Positions 1 to 7,095 of a DNA stretch of 24,275 nt are shown piece after piece (within the stretch, counting starts at the first letter, position 1; each line of letters opens with the position of its first letter). The DNA lies in the NCBI GenBank assembly GCA_035266685.1, contig DATFMX010000007.1, positions 1-24,275 of the forward strand. Reading direction: 5' to 3'. The position numbers and the translations under genes were made by a program. Under the pieces are notes generated by a model. The model did not search any database. It had not been told where the DNA came from and was given only the letters and a program-made list of their open reading frames with translations. This stretch comes from VRUE01 sp035266685. GTDB taxonomy: Bacteria > Actinomycetota > Thermoleophilia > Solirubrobacterales > 70-9.

Positions 1-727
1 GAGCCCGCGCGCCCCACAGATCCCGCAGCTCTCCTTCGGGGTCGAACGACGTTTGCCGCCCGTCGTCCCCGAACCCGTAGAGGTTCATCTCCCAGTCCTC
101 GAGCGCAGCTCGGAATGCCCTGTGCGCGGGAACGTAGGTCAGCGCCAACTCGTGCATCACCAGAACTCCGAGATCGCCCGCATTACGAGCGCCGCTCGTT
201 GACCAACGACCGGCCACAGAGTCGATGAGCTCTGCCTTCCCGATCGGCGTATCGAGCGGCTCGGCGAGCGCAGAGCCACAGTAGAGGCAGGGATCGTGCC
301 AGATGGTGATCAGCCAATCGGCGCCGGCCACCAGCTCGACCGGCTGATAGAGCGCGTCGGGCGAGGGATCGCTGAGCGCCCAATCGGCCCCGCAGTCGCC
401 GTCCTTCGGATAGATGCCGAAGGTGGACGCCAGCCGGATCGATCCGCCGTCCCACCGGTCCCCCTGCGGCAGGTCATCGAGCGCCAGCAGATCCTGGAGC
501 ATCTCGGGCTCGAGACCCTCGCATCGGGGTTCGAGCAACTCCAGCAATCCCTCCAGCGATGCTCCCGGCGAGACATCGAACCAGCGGATGCCCGACGTCG
601 CCATCCCGCCGTCCGGACCACCGGGCTTGGGCCTCTGGCCCTCAACCCACACCGTCGCGCTGACCAGAGAGTCAGGCCCCGACTGGGCCTTCAGGTCGGC
701 TACAGGCGTCTCCCCAGCTCCCGGCAC
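1..727 (-). CDS. Probable CorA-family divalent cation transporter, N-terminal part (runs off left edge)
   Basis: This reading frame stays open from a TAA at 758-760 to the window edge and translates to a plausible acidic soluble protein, while the overlapping frames give Arg/Pro-rich shadows. Recognisable segments are GIRWFDVSPGASLEGLLELL near the start, then VELVAGADWLITIWHD, then a long helix-like stretch around VMHELALTYVPAHRAFRAALEDWE. That order (beta-rich N-terminal domain, a 'WL-T-H' strand, then a helix) resembles the cytoplasmic funnel domain of CorA Mg2+/Co2+ channels. The membrane helices and the GMN motif, which would settle it, lie beyond the edge. Two GTG starts are possible, at 727 and 652; neither has a strong ribosome site. 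The 95-base upstream gap is clearly AT-richer than its surroundings and probably holds the promoter. A CxxC pair (CLYC) in the middle is not typical of CorA. The family call is a moderate inference. Confidence 0.5.
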   Translation of the reverse strand, partial: MPGAGETPVADLKAQSGPDSLVSATVWVEGQRPKPGGPDGGMATSGIRWFDVSPGASLEGLLELLEPRCEGLEPEMLQDLLALDDLPQGDRWDGGSIRLASTFGIYPKDGDCGADWALSDPSPDALYQPVELVAGADWLITIWHDPCLYCGSALAEPLDTPIGKAELIDSVAGRWSTSGARNAGDLGVLVMHELALTYVPAHRAFRAALEDWEMNLYGFGDDGRQTSFDPEGELRDLWGARA

Positions 728-821
728 CGGAGCGCATGCTAAACGGAAAATTGCCCATTAAGCAAAAACAGCGCAGTTCATATTGCCGGGACCCGACCGT
801 CCAGGCCGACGGCACGCGGCC

Positions 822-1670
822 TCAGCGGGCGAGCGCACCCCAGCTCAGGGCCGGCATCGAGTAGGAGCCGTCCTCGCCGCGGAAGGGCGCGAGGCTCTCC
901 TCGATCGCGGCTCGGGTCGCCTGTAGCTCCTCCGCGGAGAGCGACTTGAGCGCCCGGGCGAGCGGGCCGGCGAGGCGGACGAGCGTGTCCCAGAGGTCGT
1001 CGGCGTCGGCATAGCGGAACTCGAAGGCGATCTCCTCCAGCTCGGGCTCGCCGAAGCCGGCCTCGCCCACCAGGGCGCGGACGCGCTCGGGGTCGGCCAT
1101 CGCGAAGATCCCCGGGGTCCCCGGCTGGGGCGGCGGCATGTGGCCGCGCTCGATCAGGACTTTCGCCGGCAGCGCCGCCCATGGGTTGCGCTCCGGCGCC
1201 GCCCAGACGGCGAAGGCCAGCGGGCCGCCGCTGTGCAGGACGCGTTTGGTCTCGCTCAGCGCCGCGGCGGGATCGGCCATCAGCATGTAGCCCCAGCGGC
1301 AGACGACGCGGTCGGCGCTTTCGTCGTCGAGATCCATCGCCTCGGCATCGAGGACCCGGTACTCGACGTTGGTCAGGCCGCGAGCGTCGCCGAGCCGCCG
1401 CGCGACGCCGACCATCTCGGGCGAGAAGTCGGTCGAGAGCACCCTGCCGCCGTCGCCGACCCGCTCGGCGACGCGAAAGCCGAGGTCCCCCGGACCCGCT
1501 GCGAGCTCGAGCACGGTCTCCTTCGGCTGCGGGTCGACCTTCTCGATGATCCACTCGTTCACCCGCCCCGCGACCTCGTTCATCCACTTGTTCCGCGCCT
1601 CCCAGCCCGGCGCCATCTCCGCCCAGGTCTCGCGGCTCTGCTCTCGATAGGCGTCGCGATCCATCTCCAT
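822..1670 (-). CDS. Class I SAM-dependent methyltransferase
   Basis: The 282-residue product has a Rossmann-fold methyltransferase layout. An N-terminal helical cap (DAYREQSRETWAEMAPGWE) is followed by motif I VLELAAGPGDLG at about residues 53-64, an acidic strand end (STDFSPEMVGVARR) that would hold the SAM ribose, the 'LDAEAMDLDDESADRVVCRWGYMLM' motif II region (cited in parts), and 'RVLHSGGPLAFAVWA' as the post-motif strand. It belongs to the broad UbiE/Methyltransf_11-type group; the substrate cannot be read from sequence. The start is supported by GGAGGT seven bases upstream of the ATG. The gene is divergent from the FAH-family hydrolase across 83 bp and is followed after ~95 bp by the CorA-like gene in the same direction. 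The general family is near certain; the biological role is unknown. Confidence 0.88.
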   Translation of the reverse strand: MEMDRDAYREQSRETWAEMAPGWEARNKWMNEVAGRVNEWIIEKVDPQPKETVLELAAGPGDLGFRVAERVGDGGRVLSTDFSPEMVGVARRLGDARGLTNVEYRVLDAEAMDLDDESADRVVCRWGYMLMADPAAALSETKRVLHSGGPLAFAVWAAPERNPWAALPAKVLIERGHMPPPQPGTPGIFAMADPERVRALVGEAGFGEPELEEIAFEFRYADADDLWDTLVRLAGPLARALKSLSAEELQATRAAIEESLAPFRGEDGSYSMPALSWGALAR

Positions 1671-1753
1671 GCCGTTACCTCCGCTTTCTTCGCTTTCCCC
1701 GCCGACGGTATTAGAACGTCCTCGCGGCGGCCTTGTGACAGAGTTCGGCCGCG
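1671..1753. promoter_or_regulatory. Divergent intergenic region with a shared -10-like box
   Basis: This gap feeds the methyltransferase (left) and the FAH-family hydrolase (right). Its most AT-rich spot, GTATTAGAAC at 1708-1717, reads TATTAG to the right and TAATAC to the left, so the two -10 elements may overlap. The leaders would be about 35-40 nt each. The left one includes a good GGAGGT ribosome site; the right one has no clear one. Confidence 0.3.
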
Positions 1754-2620
1754 ATGAGGCTCTGTAGGTTCGCAGCCGAGGACGGTGCCGCGCTCGGGGT
1801 CATCGAGGGCGAGCAGATCGTCGACCTCTCGGCCGCCGAGCTGCCGCAGGAACCGGCCCGGGCGCTCGACGCCGCCGGTGAGGACGGCCTGGCCGGGCTG
1901 GCCGCGAACGCGCCGCGGGTGCCGCTCGCCGAGGTCCGGCTGCTCGCCCCGGCGACGCCGCGCAAGTACCTGGCGATCGCCCTCAACTACCGCGACCACA
2001 TCGCCGAGATGGGGATGGAGGCTCCGGAAGTGCCGGTCTTCTTCAACAAGCAGGTGAGCTGCGTGGTCGGCCCCGGCGCCGAGATCCACATGCCGAAGGT
2101 CTCGACCTTCCTCGACTACGAGGCCGAGCTGGCGGTTGTGATCGGCAAACGCTGCCGGCATGTTCCGGCCGAGCGTGCGCACGAGGTGATCGCCGGCTAC
2201 ACCTGCGCCAACGACGTCAGCGTCCGCGACTGGCAGGGCAAAGCGCAGACGATGACGATCGGCAAGTCCTTCGACACGCACGGGCCGCTCGGGCCGTGGC
2301 TGGTCACCGGCGGGGAGCTCGGCGACCCGCAGGACCTGGCGATCCGCTGCTACGTCGCGGACGAGCTGCGCCAGGACGCGCGCACCAGCGAGATGGTCTT
2401 CGACTGCTTCCAGCAGGTCTCCCACCTCTCGGAAGCGTTCACGCTCGAGCCCGGCGACACGATCGCCACCGGCACGCCGGCCGGCGTCGGCCTCGGCCGC
2501 AAGCCGGTGCGCGACAACCTGCTGCATGTCGGCGAGACCGTGCGGGTCGAGGTCGAGGGCATCGGCGAGCTGGCCAACACGGTCGTCGAGGAGCCGGAGG
2601 ACTACCTCGCCCCGGCCTGA
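1754..2620 (+). CDS. Fumarylacetoacetate hydrolase (FAH) family protein
   Basis: The 288-residue product has the family's two-part layout: a short N-terminal cap (MRLCRFAAEDGAALGVIEGE) and the FAH core from about residue 70 on. Core signatures are KYLAIALNYRDHIAEMGM, the metal-binding E-x-E in DYEAELAVVIGKRC (E123, E125), D154 in CANDVSVRDWQ, the 'GKSFDTHGPLGPWLV' lid strand and the closing GDTIATGTPAGVGLGRKP. Enzymes with this layout hydrolyse or decarboxylate 2-keto acids at a Mg2+/Mn2+ centre (acylpyruvases, 5-oxopent-3-ene decarboxylases, ureidoglycolate lyase-like). The exact substrate is not readable, and no catabolic operon surrounds the gene. It ends against a strong bidirectional hairpin facing the secreted propeller gene. 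Confidence 0.92.
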   Translation: MRLCRFAAEDGAALGVIEGEQIVDLSAAELPQEPARALDAAGEDGLAGLAANAPRVPLAEVRLLAPATPRKYLAIALNYRDHIAEMGMEAPEVPVFFNKQVSCVVGPGAEIHMPKVSTFLDYEAELAVVIGKRCRHVPAERAHEVIAGYTCANDVSVRDWQGKAQTMTIGKSFDTHGPLGPWLVTGGELGDPQDLAIRCYVADELRQDARTSEMVFDCFQQVSHLSEAFTLEPGDTIATGTPAGVGLGRKPVRDNLLHVGETVRVEVEGIGELANTVVEEPEDYLAPA

Positions 2621-2624
2621 AAGG

Positions 2625-2673
2625 GCCGACGGGACGGAAACGGCCAAATATCGACCGTTTCCGTCCCGTCGGC
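2625..2673. terminator. 19-bp perfect hairpin, bidirectional terminator
   Basis: The left arm GCCGACGGGACGGAAACGG (2625-2643) is exactly complementary to 2655-2673, with an 11-nt AT-rich loop (2644-2654). It is followed on the + strand by a T/G-rich stretch. It sits four bases after the FAH stop and 13 bases from the stop of the convergent propeller gene, so it can stop transcription from both sides. Confidence 0.85.
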
Positions 2674-2686
2674 GGTTGGTTTTGGG

Positions 2687-3844
2687 TTAGGACGCGGCTA
2701 TGCCCTCGCCGCCGGCGCTGCCGGGGACGAGGATCGAGCCGATCTGGGTCAGCGAGCCGTCGCCGTTGACGCGGAACTCGTCGACGCCGCCTTCGGCCCC
2801 CGTCTGGACGTAGAGGAAGCTTCCGTCCGCGGAGGCCGCGGCGTCGATCGGCGCCGGCCCGGTGGACGTGTCGCCCAGGGCGCTCAGCAGGCCGCCCCCG
2901 TCGACGTCGTAGCCCGACAGCGTGTCGCTGCCGGTGTTCGAGGCGTAGAAGGTCGAGCCGATGCCGACGATCCAGCAGGTCGCTGCGCCGCCGGTTTCCT
3001 TCAGATCGACGGCGCCGAGCGTGCCGTCGCCGTTGACGTCGAAGGTCGCGACGCTGCCGGCCGCCTCGGCGAGCACCAGCCGGCCCTGCGGGTCGAAGGA
3101 CATCGCGAACGGCACCGTTTCCGGCAGCTCGTTCACGACCGGGTCGCGCGAGAGGCCACCCGAGCGCCGGACGTCGAAGACGTCGACCGCGTGGCCGTTG
3201 GCCTTCGTCGTCACGAGGAGCTTGCTCCCGTCGGGGGTGAATGCGACCTGGCCGGGCGTGTTGACGAACTCCGGCGCCGCTTCCGAATCGAGGCCGAGGT
3301 CGCGGTGCCAGAAGCGGATCGGGTACAGCTTCGTGCCGAAGCGGATATAGCCCTGGAGCGAGCCGCCGCCGCGGGCGTTGAGCACGTAGACGAGGCGGCC
3401 ATTCACGGCGACGCTGACCGGGAAGTCGCCGCCCGAGCGAACGACCTGGCGCCGCAGCAGCTTGTTGCCGCGCACGGCGAACACCGTCACCGTGTCGCTG
3501 CCGGCGTTGACCGCGTAGAGCAGGCCGGCCTCGCGGTCGAGAGTGAGCGAGCCCTGCGAGGCGAGCCGATCGACGACCGCTTCGTCGAGCGCCCCTCCAA
3601 GCCCGCCGGTCGGGTAGGTCTCAGCCTCGCCAAGACCGCCGTCGGATCCCCGCTCGTAAGCGACGACCGCGTTGCCCGCGGGGTCGTTCGTCTGCACGAA
3701 GACAGCGGCGGGGAGCGGGTGCGGCGGATGAGCTGGATGGTGGGGTTTGTGGTGGCCGGACGAAGCGGCGGCGGCGGTCGCGAACAGCGCCGCGAGCGCG
3801 AGCGCGAGTACGGCGACGCCGGCCAGGCGTGCGATGGCTTTCAT
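2687..3844 (-). CDS. Exported seven-bladed-type beta-propeller protein (lactonase/YncE-like)
   Basis: The 385-residue protein starts at an ATG preceded by AGGAGG; an in-frame start 33 bases upstream lacks a ribosome site. A classical signal peptide (MKAIARLAGVAVLALALAAL... cleaved near ATAAAA) is followed by a short His/Pro-rich linker (HHKPHHPAHPPHPLP), then repeated propeller blades. Blade cores include 'LTLDREAGLLYAVNAGSDTVTVF', 'VAFTPDGSKLLVTTKANGHAVDVFDV', and 'FYASNTGSDTLSGYDVDGGG' (each cited as a fragment). The repeats match the Lactonase/YncE-like propeller superfamily, which covers enzymes and many exported proteins of unknown role. The family's catalytic set was not verified, so no enzyme activity is assigned. 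The His-rich linker might bind metal, which is speculation. Confidence 0.8.
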   Translation of the reverse strand: MKAIARLAGVAVLALALAALFATAAAASSGHHKPHHPAHPPHPLPAAVFVQTNDPAGNAVVAYERGSDGGLGEAETYPTGGLGGALDEAVVDRLASQGSLTLDREAGLLYAVNAGSDTVTVFAVRGNKLLRRQVVRSGGDFPVSVAVNGRLVYVLNARGGGSLQGYIRFGTKLYPIRFWHRDLGLDSEAAPEFVNTPGQVAFTPDGSKLLVTTKANGHAVDVFDVRRSGGLSRDPVVNELPETVPFAMSFDPQGRLVLAEAAGSVATFDVNGDGTLGAVDLKETGGAATCWIVGIGSTFYASNTGSDTLSGYDVDGGGLLSALGDTSTGPAPIDAAASADGSFLYVQTGAEGGVDEFRVNGDGSLTQIGSILVPGSAGGEGIAAS

Positions 3845-3924
3845 GGTTCCTCCTAGAGAAAGTTGCCTACTGGTCACGGACTTCCTGCCCGTGAGCCGAT
3901 GCTAGGCGGCGGTTCTTACTCCGC

Positions 3925-3953
3925 TGTGACGGATTGCTTACGACTTTGTGACG
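3925..3953 (+). promoter_or_regulatory. Tandem TGTGACG half-sites, possible operator
   Basis: TGTGACG occurs at 3925-3931 and 3947-3953, 22 bp apart (two helical turns), upstream of the preferred start of the alpha/beta hydrolase. A separate short inverted repeat (TCACGG...CCGTGA) lies further left, nearer the divergent propeller gene. A binding protein cannot be named. Confidence 0.25.
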
Positions 3954-3980
3954 ACCCCAGGCTGTGGAAGGCTTCGCGCC

Positions 3981-4862
3981 GTGTTGACGGACCGGGTTCG
4001 GAGCTGGCGCGACGAGGGGGCGATCGAGGAGGTTCTCGGCCGCGAATTGTTCGTGCGCCGACGCGGCGGCGGCGAGAGGCTGCTGCTCTACCTGCACGGC
4101 TTCCCCTCGAGCTCCTACGACTGGCGGGCGCTGCTCGGGCTGCGACCGCCCGGCGAGCCGAGCGTCGCCTTCGACTTCCTCGGCTTCGGCCTCTCGGAGA
4201 AGCCGCGCGACCACGAGTACACGCTCGCCTGGCAGGCCGACGCGGCGGAAGAGGTCGTGCGGCGGGCAGCGGCGCAGCGCGTCTTCGTCGTCGGCCACGA
4301 CATGGGCACCTCGGTGACGACCGAGCTGATGGCGCGCGACCTGCGCGGCGAGCTCGGCTTCGCGCTGAGCGGCGCGCTGCTGTTCAACGGCAGCATGCTG
4401 CTGCACCTGGCCAAGCCGACCGTCGGCCAGCGCCTCCTGCGCAGCCCGCTCGGCTCGCTCTTCGCCCGGCTGACCAACGAGCGCAGCTTCCGCGCCCAGT
4501 TCGCCCGCATCTTCTCCCCCGGCCACCCGCTGAGCGCCGAGGAGGCGGCCGACCAGTGGTCGCTGCTGACGCACGGCGGCGGCCAGCGCATCGCCCACAG
4601 GACGATCCACTACATGGACGAGCGCGAACGCTTCACCGAGCGCTGGCACGGCGCCCTGCGCGACTGGCCGGGGCCGCTGACCCTCGCCTGGGGCCTGCAC
4701 GACCCGGTCGCCCGCACGGCGGTGCTCGACGGCCTGCGCGAGCTGCGCCCCGGCGTCGAGGCGATCGAGCTGCCCGACGCCGGCCATTATCCGCAGATCG
4801 AACAGCCCGAGCTGATCTCGGCGGCGCTCGACACGGCGCTCGACACGGCGCTGACGCGGTAG
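3981..4862 (+). CDS. Alpha/beta hydrolase with Asp nucleophile (haloalkane dehalogenase/epoxide hydrolase-like)
   Basis: The start is GTG 3981, with GGAAGG 10 bases upstream; GTG 3948 is in frame but has no ribosome site, so the extra 11 residues are probably not made. The ~293-residue product shows the oxyanion-hole HGFPSSS, the nucleophile elbow VGHDMGTS, the acid in LAWGLHDPVA and the catalytic His in DAGHYPQIEQPE. The nucleophile position is Asp rather than Ser, the arrangement of haloalkane dehalogenases and soluble epoxide hydrolases, which form a covalent alkyl-enzyme ester. The helical cap lies between the elbow and the acid. The substrate is unknown, and the catalytic type is inferred from one residue. 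The stop codon lies inside the left arm of a terminator hairpin that recurs after the HAD gene at 15.5 kb. Confidence 0.85.
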   Translation: MLTDRVRSWRDEGAIEEVLGRELFVRRRGGGERLLLYLHGFPSSSYDWRALLGLRPPGEPSVAFDFLGFGLSEKPRDHEYTLAWQADAAEEVVRRAAAQRVFVVGHDMGTSVTTELMARDLRGELGFALSGALLFNGSMLLHLAKPTVGQRLLRSPLGSLFARLTNERSFRAQFARIFSPGHPLSAEEAADQWSLLTHGGGQRIAHRTIHYMDERERFTERWHGALRDWPGPLTLAWGLHDPVARTAVLDGLRELRPGVEAIELPDAGHYPQIEQPELISAALDTALDTALTR

Positions 4863-4899
4863 AGGTTTGGACCGCCATGCGGCTCGAACCTCTACCGCG
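4855..4899. terminator. 13-bp perfect hairpin containing the hydrolase stop codon (copy 1 of a repeat)
   Basis: The arm CGCGGTAGAGGTT (4855-4867) pairs exactly with 4887-4899. The TAG at 4860-4862 is the stop of the alpha/beta hydrolase. The element lies between convergent genes. A related sequence with the same CGG-TAG-AGG-TTT start occurs at 15489-15531. Confidence 0.75.
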
Positions 4900-4909
4900 C
4901 CGGCGAAGC

Positions 4910-4943
4910 GGGGGCCTCAGCGAGCCTGCCAGCTGAGGCCCCC
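4910..4943. terminator. 12-bp hairpin overlapping the 3' end of the PD40 gene
   Basis: GGGGGCCTCAGC (4910-4921) pairs with 4932-4943 across a 10-nt loop. The TGA of the leftward PD40 protein gene (4917-4919) is inside the arm. There is no T-run after it, so termination on its own is uncertain. It may work together with the hairpin just to its left. Confidence 0.45.
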
Positions 4944-5561
4944 GACGCCCTGGACTTCGACCAGCTGCCTGGCGTCGCCGCCGTTCGGCTGGGCCAGCCA
5001 GATTGCCTCGGCGTCGCGGGCGAAGGCGATCCACCTGCCGTCAGGCGACCATCCCGGATGGAGGTCGCCCAGAGCGCCGATTCCGCTGACCGTGGTGACC
5101 CGGTGCTTGCCGCGGCCGTTGAGACGCGCGGTGAAGATCTCCCTGGCGCCGACGCCCGAGGTATGGACATAGGCGAGGCGACTTCCGTTCGGCGACCAGG
5201 AAGGACTTTCTTCGAGCCCGCGGTTGGGGGTGAGGCGATGCCTGCGGCGTCCGTCGGGCCCCATGCGGAAGATCGCGCCCGGCGAAGCGACGTAGGCGAT
5301 CCACCTGCCATCCGCCGAGAAGGAAGGCTGGCGGGCGCCGGCCCGCGGCGCGGTGATCGTGCGCAGTCCGGAGCCGTCGGGCTCGACGGTGCCGATCACG
5401 GTCCCGCCAGCCAGGGAATTGAGCTGCTCGAAGGCGATCGCGCCGATCTGGCCTGGGAACGCCGCACTTGCCGGCGTGGCCGCGATCGCCGCCAAGTTCC
5501 CGGCGCAAAGCGCGGGCAGTGAAATCCGTCGAAGGACATGGCTGATCCTGCTCGTCTGCAA
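4917..5561 (-). CDS. Exported TolB-like PD40 beta-propeller protein, short
   Basis: The 214-residue product has an N-terminal hydrophobic export segment (LPALCAGNLAAIAATPASAA), then four WD40-like PD40 repeats: 'ARQPSFSADGRWIAYVAS', 'EESPSWSPNGSRLAYVHTS', 'DLHPGWSPDGRWIAFARD' and the final 'VGGLSWQAR'. The D-G-(R/S)-x-(I/L)-A-(Y/F) core in each blade is diagnostic of this group. Four repeats make only part of a propeller, so the protein may pair with itself or be a shortened member; the C-terminus nevertheless looks like a natural family end. The only start available after an in-frame TGA is TTG 5561, with GGGAG about 10 bases upstream. Such proteins are usually periplasmic or secreted binding scaffolds; no partner genes are adjacent. 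Confidence 0.78.
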   Translation of the reverse strand: MQTSRISHVLRRISLPALCAGNLAAIAATPASAAFPGQIGAIAFEQLNSLAGGTVIGTVEPDGSGLRTITAPRAGARQPSFSADGRWIAYVASPGAIFRMGPDGRRRHRLTPNRGLEESPSWSPNGSRLAYVHTSGVGAREIFTARLNGRGKHRVTTVSGIGALGDLHPGWSPDGRWIAFARDAEAIWLAQPNGGDARQLVEVQGVGGLSWQAR

Positions 5562-6025
5562 GCTGCGTCAACTCCCTCTCACGTTGTTGAAACCGAGTCC
5601 GTAGACGCCTCGCCGCAAGAGCGGGCGCACGCCGCGACCCGACTCACCGGGCGCGCGAATGACCGGACTTCAGCGCGACCCCGTGTATCGGCGCGGGACG
5701 GGCGACGCTAACAAAATCGACCAGCCACGATCTTCAGGGGCCGGCGACGGACATGACCCAGAAGTCGTAACGCGAGTGCGCCCTCAGTCGAGGCGTCGCT
5801 GTAGGCGATCGGTCCCCGCGGCAACGAGCCGACCAGCTCGCTCACCCCCAGGTCCTCGACCCGCAGTGGACCAGCAGCGCGATCCGGTTGGGCATCAGCG
5901 AGGCGATCCGGTCTCCCCACTCCAGCCCCCATCTCCAGGTAGGCGCCGGCGAGCCGCGGGCTCGTGCAGCGGCGCGGCCGACGCCTCCAGCCGTGCCCCT
6001 CGATCAGCATCGCGGAGATGCCGCG
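5562..6025. other. 464 bp without a confident gene; possible leftward remnant ORF 5708-6010
   Basis: The clearest open frame is on the minus strand (5708-6010, 100 codons). Its C-terminal half reads like natural protein (SELVGSLPRGPIAYSDASTE, then GALALRLLGHVRRRPLKIVA) and the N-terminal half like frame noise, so it may be the tail of a broken gene. I do not recognise the family. It lies downstream of the VapC-like gene at the left border of the decayed accessory stretch, and no RNA gene was seen. Confidence 0.25.
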
Positions 6026-6442
6026 TCAGTCGATCAGCTTCACCCGGTAGTGATCGCCGGCATTGCGAAAAAGCGGCCCGTCGAGCGTCCACATATCCAA
6101 CTTGAGCTCGGCCAGCTCGAGATAGACGGCATCTGAGGCGGAACGCCGTCGCAGGTCCGCCGCGATCTCGATCGAGCGGGACTTGTTCGGAGTCGTGTGG
6201 TATTCCACATCGATATCGCTGATCGCGATCAGGGCTTCATCGGTCCCCGCCTTCGAGAGGTCGCCGTCGAAACGGTTCCGCGTCAGCGTGTTGGCTATCT
6301 CGTAGTGGGCAAGCAGCGGCGAATGCAGCTTGACCCCTTCTTCCGCCCACTGGCTCAGCAGATCGGTGACCGTTTCGGTATGGGGCTCTTGCAGGACAAC
6401 CGCCAACAAGACATTGGAATCGATGACGACGCCGGAGGCTAT
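6026..6442 (-). CDS. vapC: VapC-like PIN-domain ribonuclease toxin with non-canonical start
   Basis: The frame encodes about 138 residues with the PIN layout: first acidic residue in VVIDSNVLLAVVL, the second in HYEIANTLTRNR, the third in SASDAVYLELAEL, the fourth near MWTLDGPLFRNAG. All four acidic positions expected to bind Mg2+ for RNA cleavage are present. VapC toxins are RNases held by a cognate antitoxin encoded just upstream. Here the antitoxin frame ends TCATAG and the toxin would begin at the ATA inside it (6440-6442); no ATG, GTG or TTG precedes the VIDSN motif, and the first conventional start (TTG 6409) would remove the first catalytic Asp. Either ATA is used, or an ATG to ATA change has silenced the toxin. 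Confidence 0.75.
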   Translation of the reverse strand: MASGVVIDSNVLLAVVLQEPHTETVTDLLSQWAEEGVKLHSPLLAHYEIANTLTRNRFDGDLSKAGTDEALIAISDIDVEYHTTPNKSRSIEIAADLRRRSASDAVYLELAELKLDMWTLDGPLFRNAGDHYRVKLID

Positions 6443-6672
6443 GAGCCGCGACGCTCCTGTTCTTCACGGCCCTCTCGCACCAAGGCGACCACATCGAACA
6501 CCTTGGTCTGGGTTGCCCGCAATGCGGCGGCGCGCTCCATCGCGGCGCGGTGCCGCTCCAGGCGACCCTCCGGCGGGGGAGAGTGGATGCCCTCTACCGC
6601 CTACAGGGCGAGCTGCGCCTGCTCTTCGCTCCACCTCCGGGCACCCTCGCGGGCTTTCTCCCTGGCAGTCAT
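6439..6672 (-). pseudogene. VapC-partner antitoxin interrupted by an in-frame amber codon
   Basis: From ATG 6672 the frame reads MTAREKAREGARRWSEEQAQ and then LAL, meets TAG at 6601-6603 (codon 24), and continues in the same frame as AVEGIHSPPPEGRLERHR and MERAAALRATQTKVFDVV, ending with a TAG that overlaps the toxin's ATA by two bases. Both halves look like real protein, so the TAG is probably a nonsense mutation. A second start at ATG 6540 could still make a 33-residue peptide carrying the tail. That tail (AAALRATQTKVFDVVALV) is nearly the same as in the divergent RHH antitoxin. The N-terminal DNA-binding type is not recognised. Confidence 0.6.
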
Positions 6673-6744
6673 CTCTCAGCCACTTTAGCGTCTGCCATCT
6701 TTCTGTCTCGGCGGGCGACGCCCCTCGGCCGTACGATCCCTGGA
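6673..6744. promoter_or_regulatory. Divergent promoter region between two antitoxin genes
   Basis: To the right, TACGAT (6732-6737) is followed by 7 bases and then the GTG start. To the left, TAAAGT (complement of 6682-6687) is followed by 9 bases and the ATG. Both are TANNNT boxes at the spacing expected for leaderless transcripts. Both genes probably share operator DNA here, since antitoxins usually repress their own promoters. Confidence 0.4.
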
Positions 6745-7095
6745 GTGAATCGCCGCCTCTCAGTCAGGCTTCCCGACGAACTGGCGGAGGGAATCGAGGC
6801 ACGGGTCAGACAGACGGGCCAGACCAAGAGCGAGGTCGTCCGCGAGTCGCTGAAGCTCGCCGGGGTGCGGGTGATCAAGCGCGACCCGGCGAAGATGGCC
6901 GAACTGCTGCAGCGGGCGGCTGCCCTGCGGGCGAGTCAGACCAAGGTGTTCGATGTAGTCGCCCTGGTGCGCGAAGGACGCGAACCGATGGAGCGCCCCG
7001 AAAGCCGGCCCGGAGAATCTCTCCGGCGGGATCGAGCCTGCCTGGGCCGCCGCGAACCGCCTAACGGCAGGGTTACTCCAGGCTTCCAGCGGTGA
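6745..7095 (+). CDS. Ribbon-helix-helix (CopG/Arc-type) antitoxin without adjacent toxin; tail frame doubtful
   Basis: From GTG 6745 the protein begins VNRRLSVRLPDELAEGIEA, then RVRQTGQTKSEVVRESLKLA: a beta-strand (RLSVRLP) and two helices, the RHH fold that binds operator DNA as a dimer. A helix and the tail RAAALRASQTKVFDVVALV follow, matching the tail of the divergent antitoxin. After about residue 82 (GREPMER) the sequence turns into Arg/Pro-rich noise containing a 7-bp hairpin (7010-7026), so the original C-terminus was probably lost by rearrangement. No PIN or other toxin follows, so this is an orphan antitoxin. The start is supported by a TANNNT box 7 bases upstream; a longer frame beginning at 6550 overlaps the other antitoxin and is not credible. 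Confidence 0.72.
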   Translation: MNRRLSVRLPDELAEGIEARVRQTGQTKSEVVRESLKLAGVRVIKRDPAKMAELLQRAAALRASQTKVFDVVALVREGREPMERPESRPGESLRRDRACLGRREPPNGRVTPGFQR

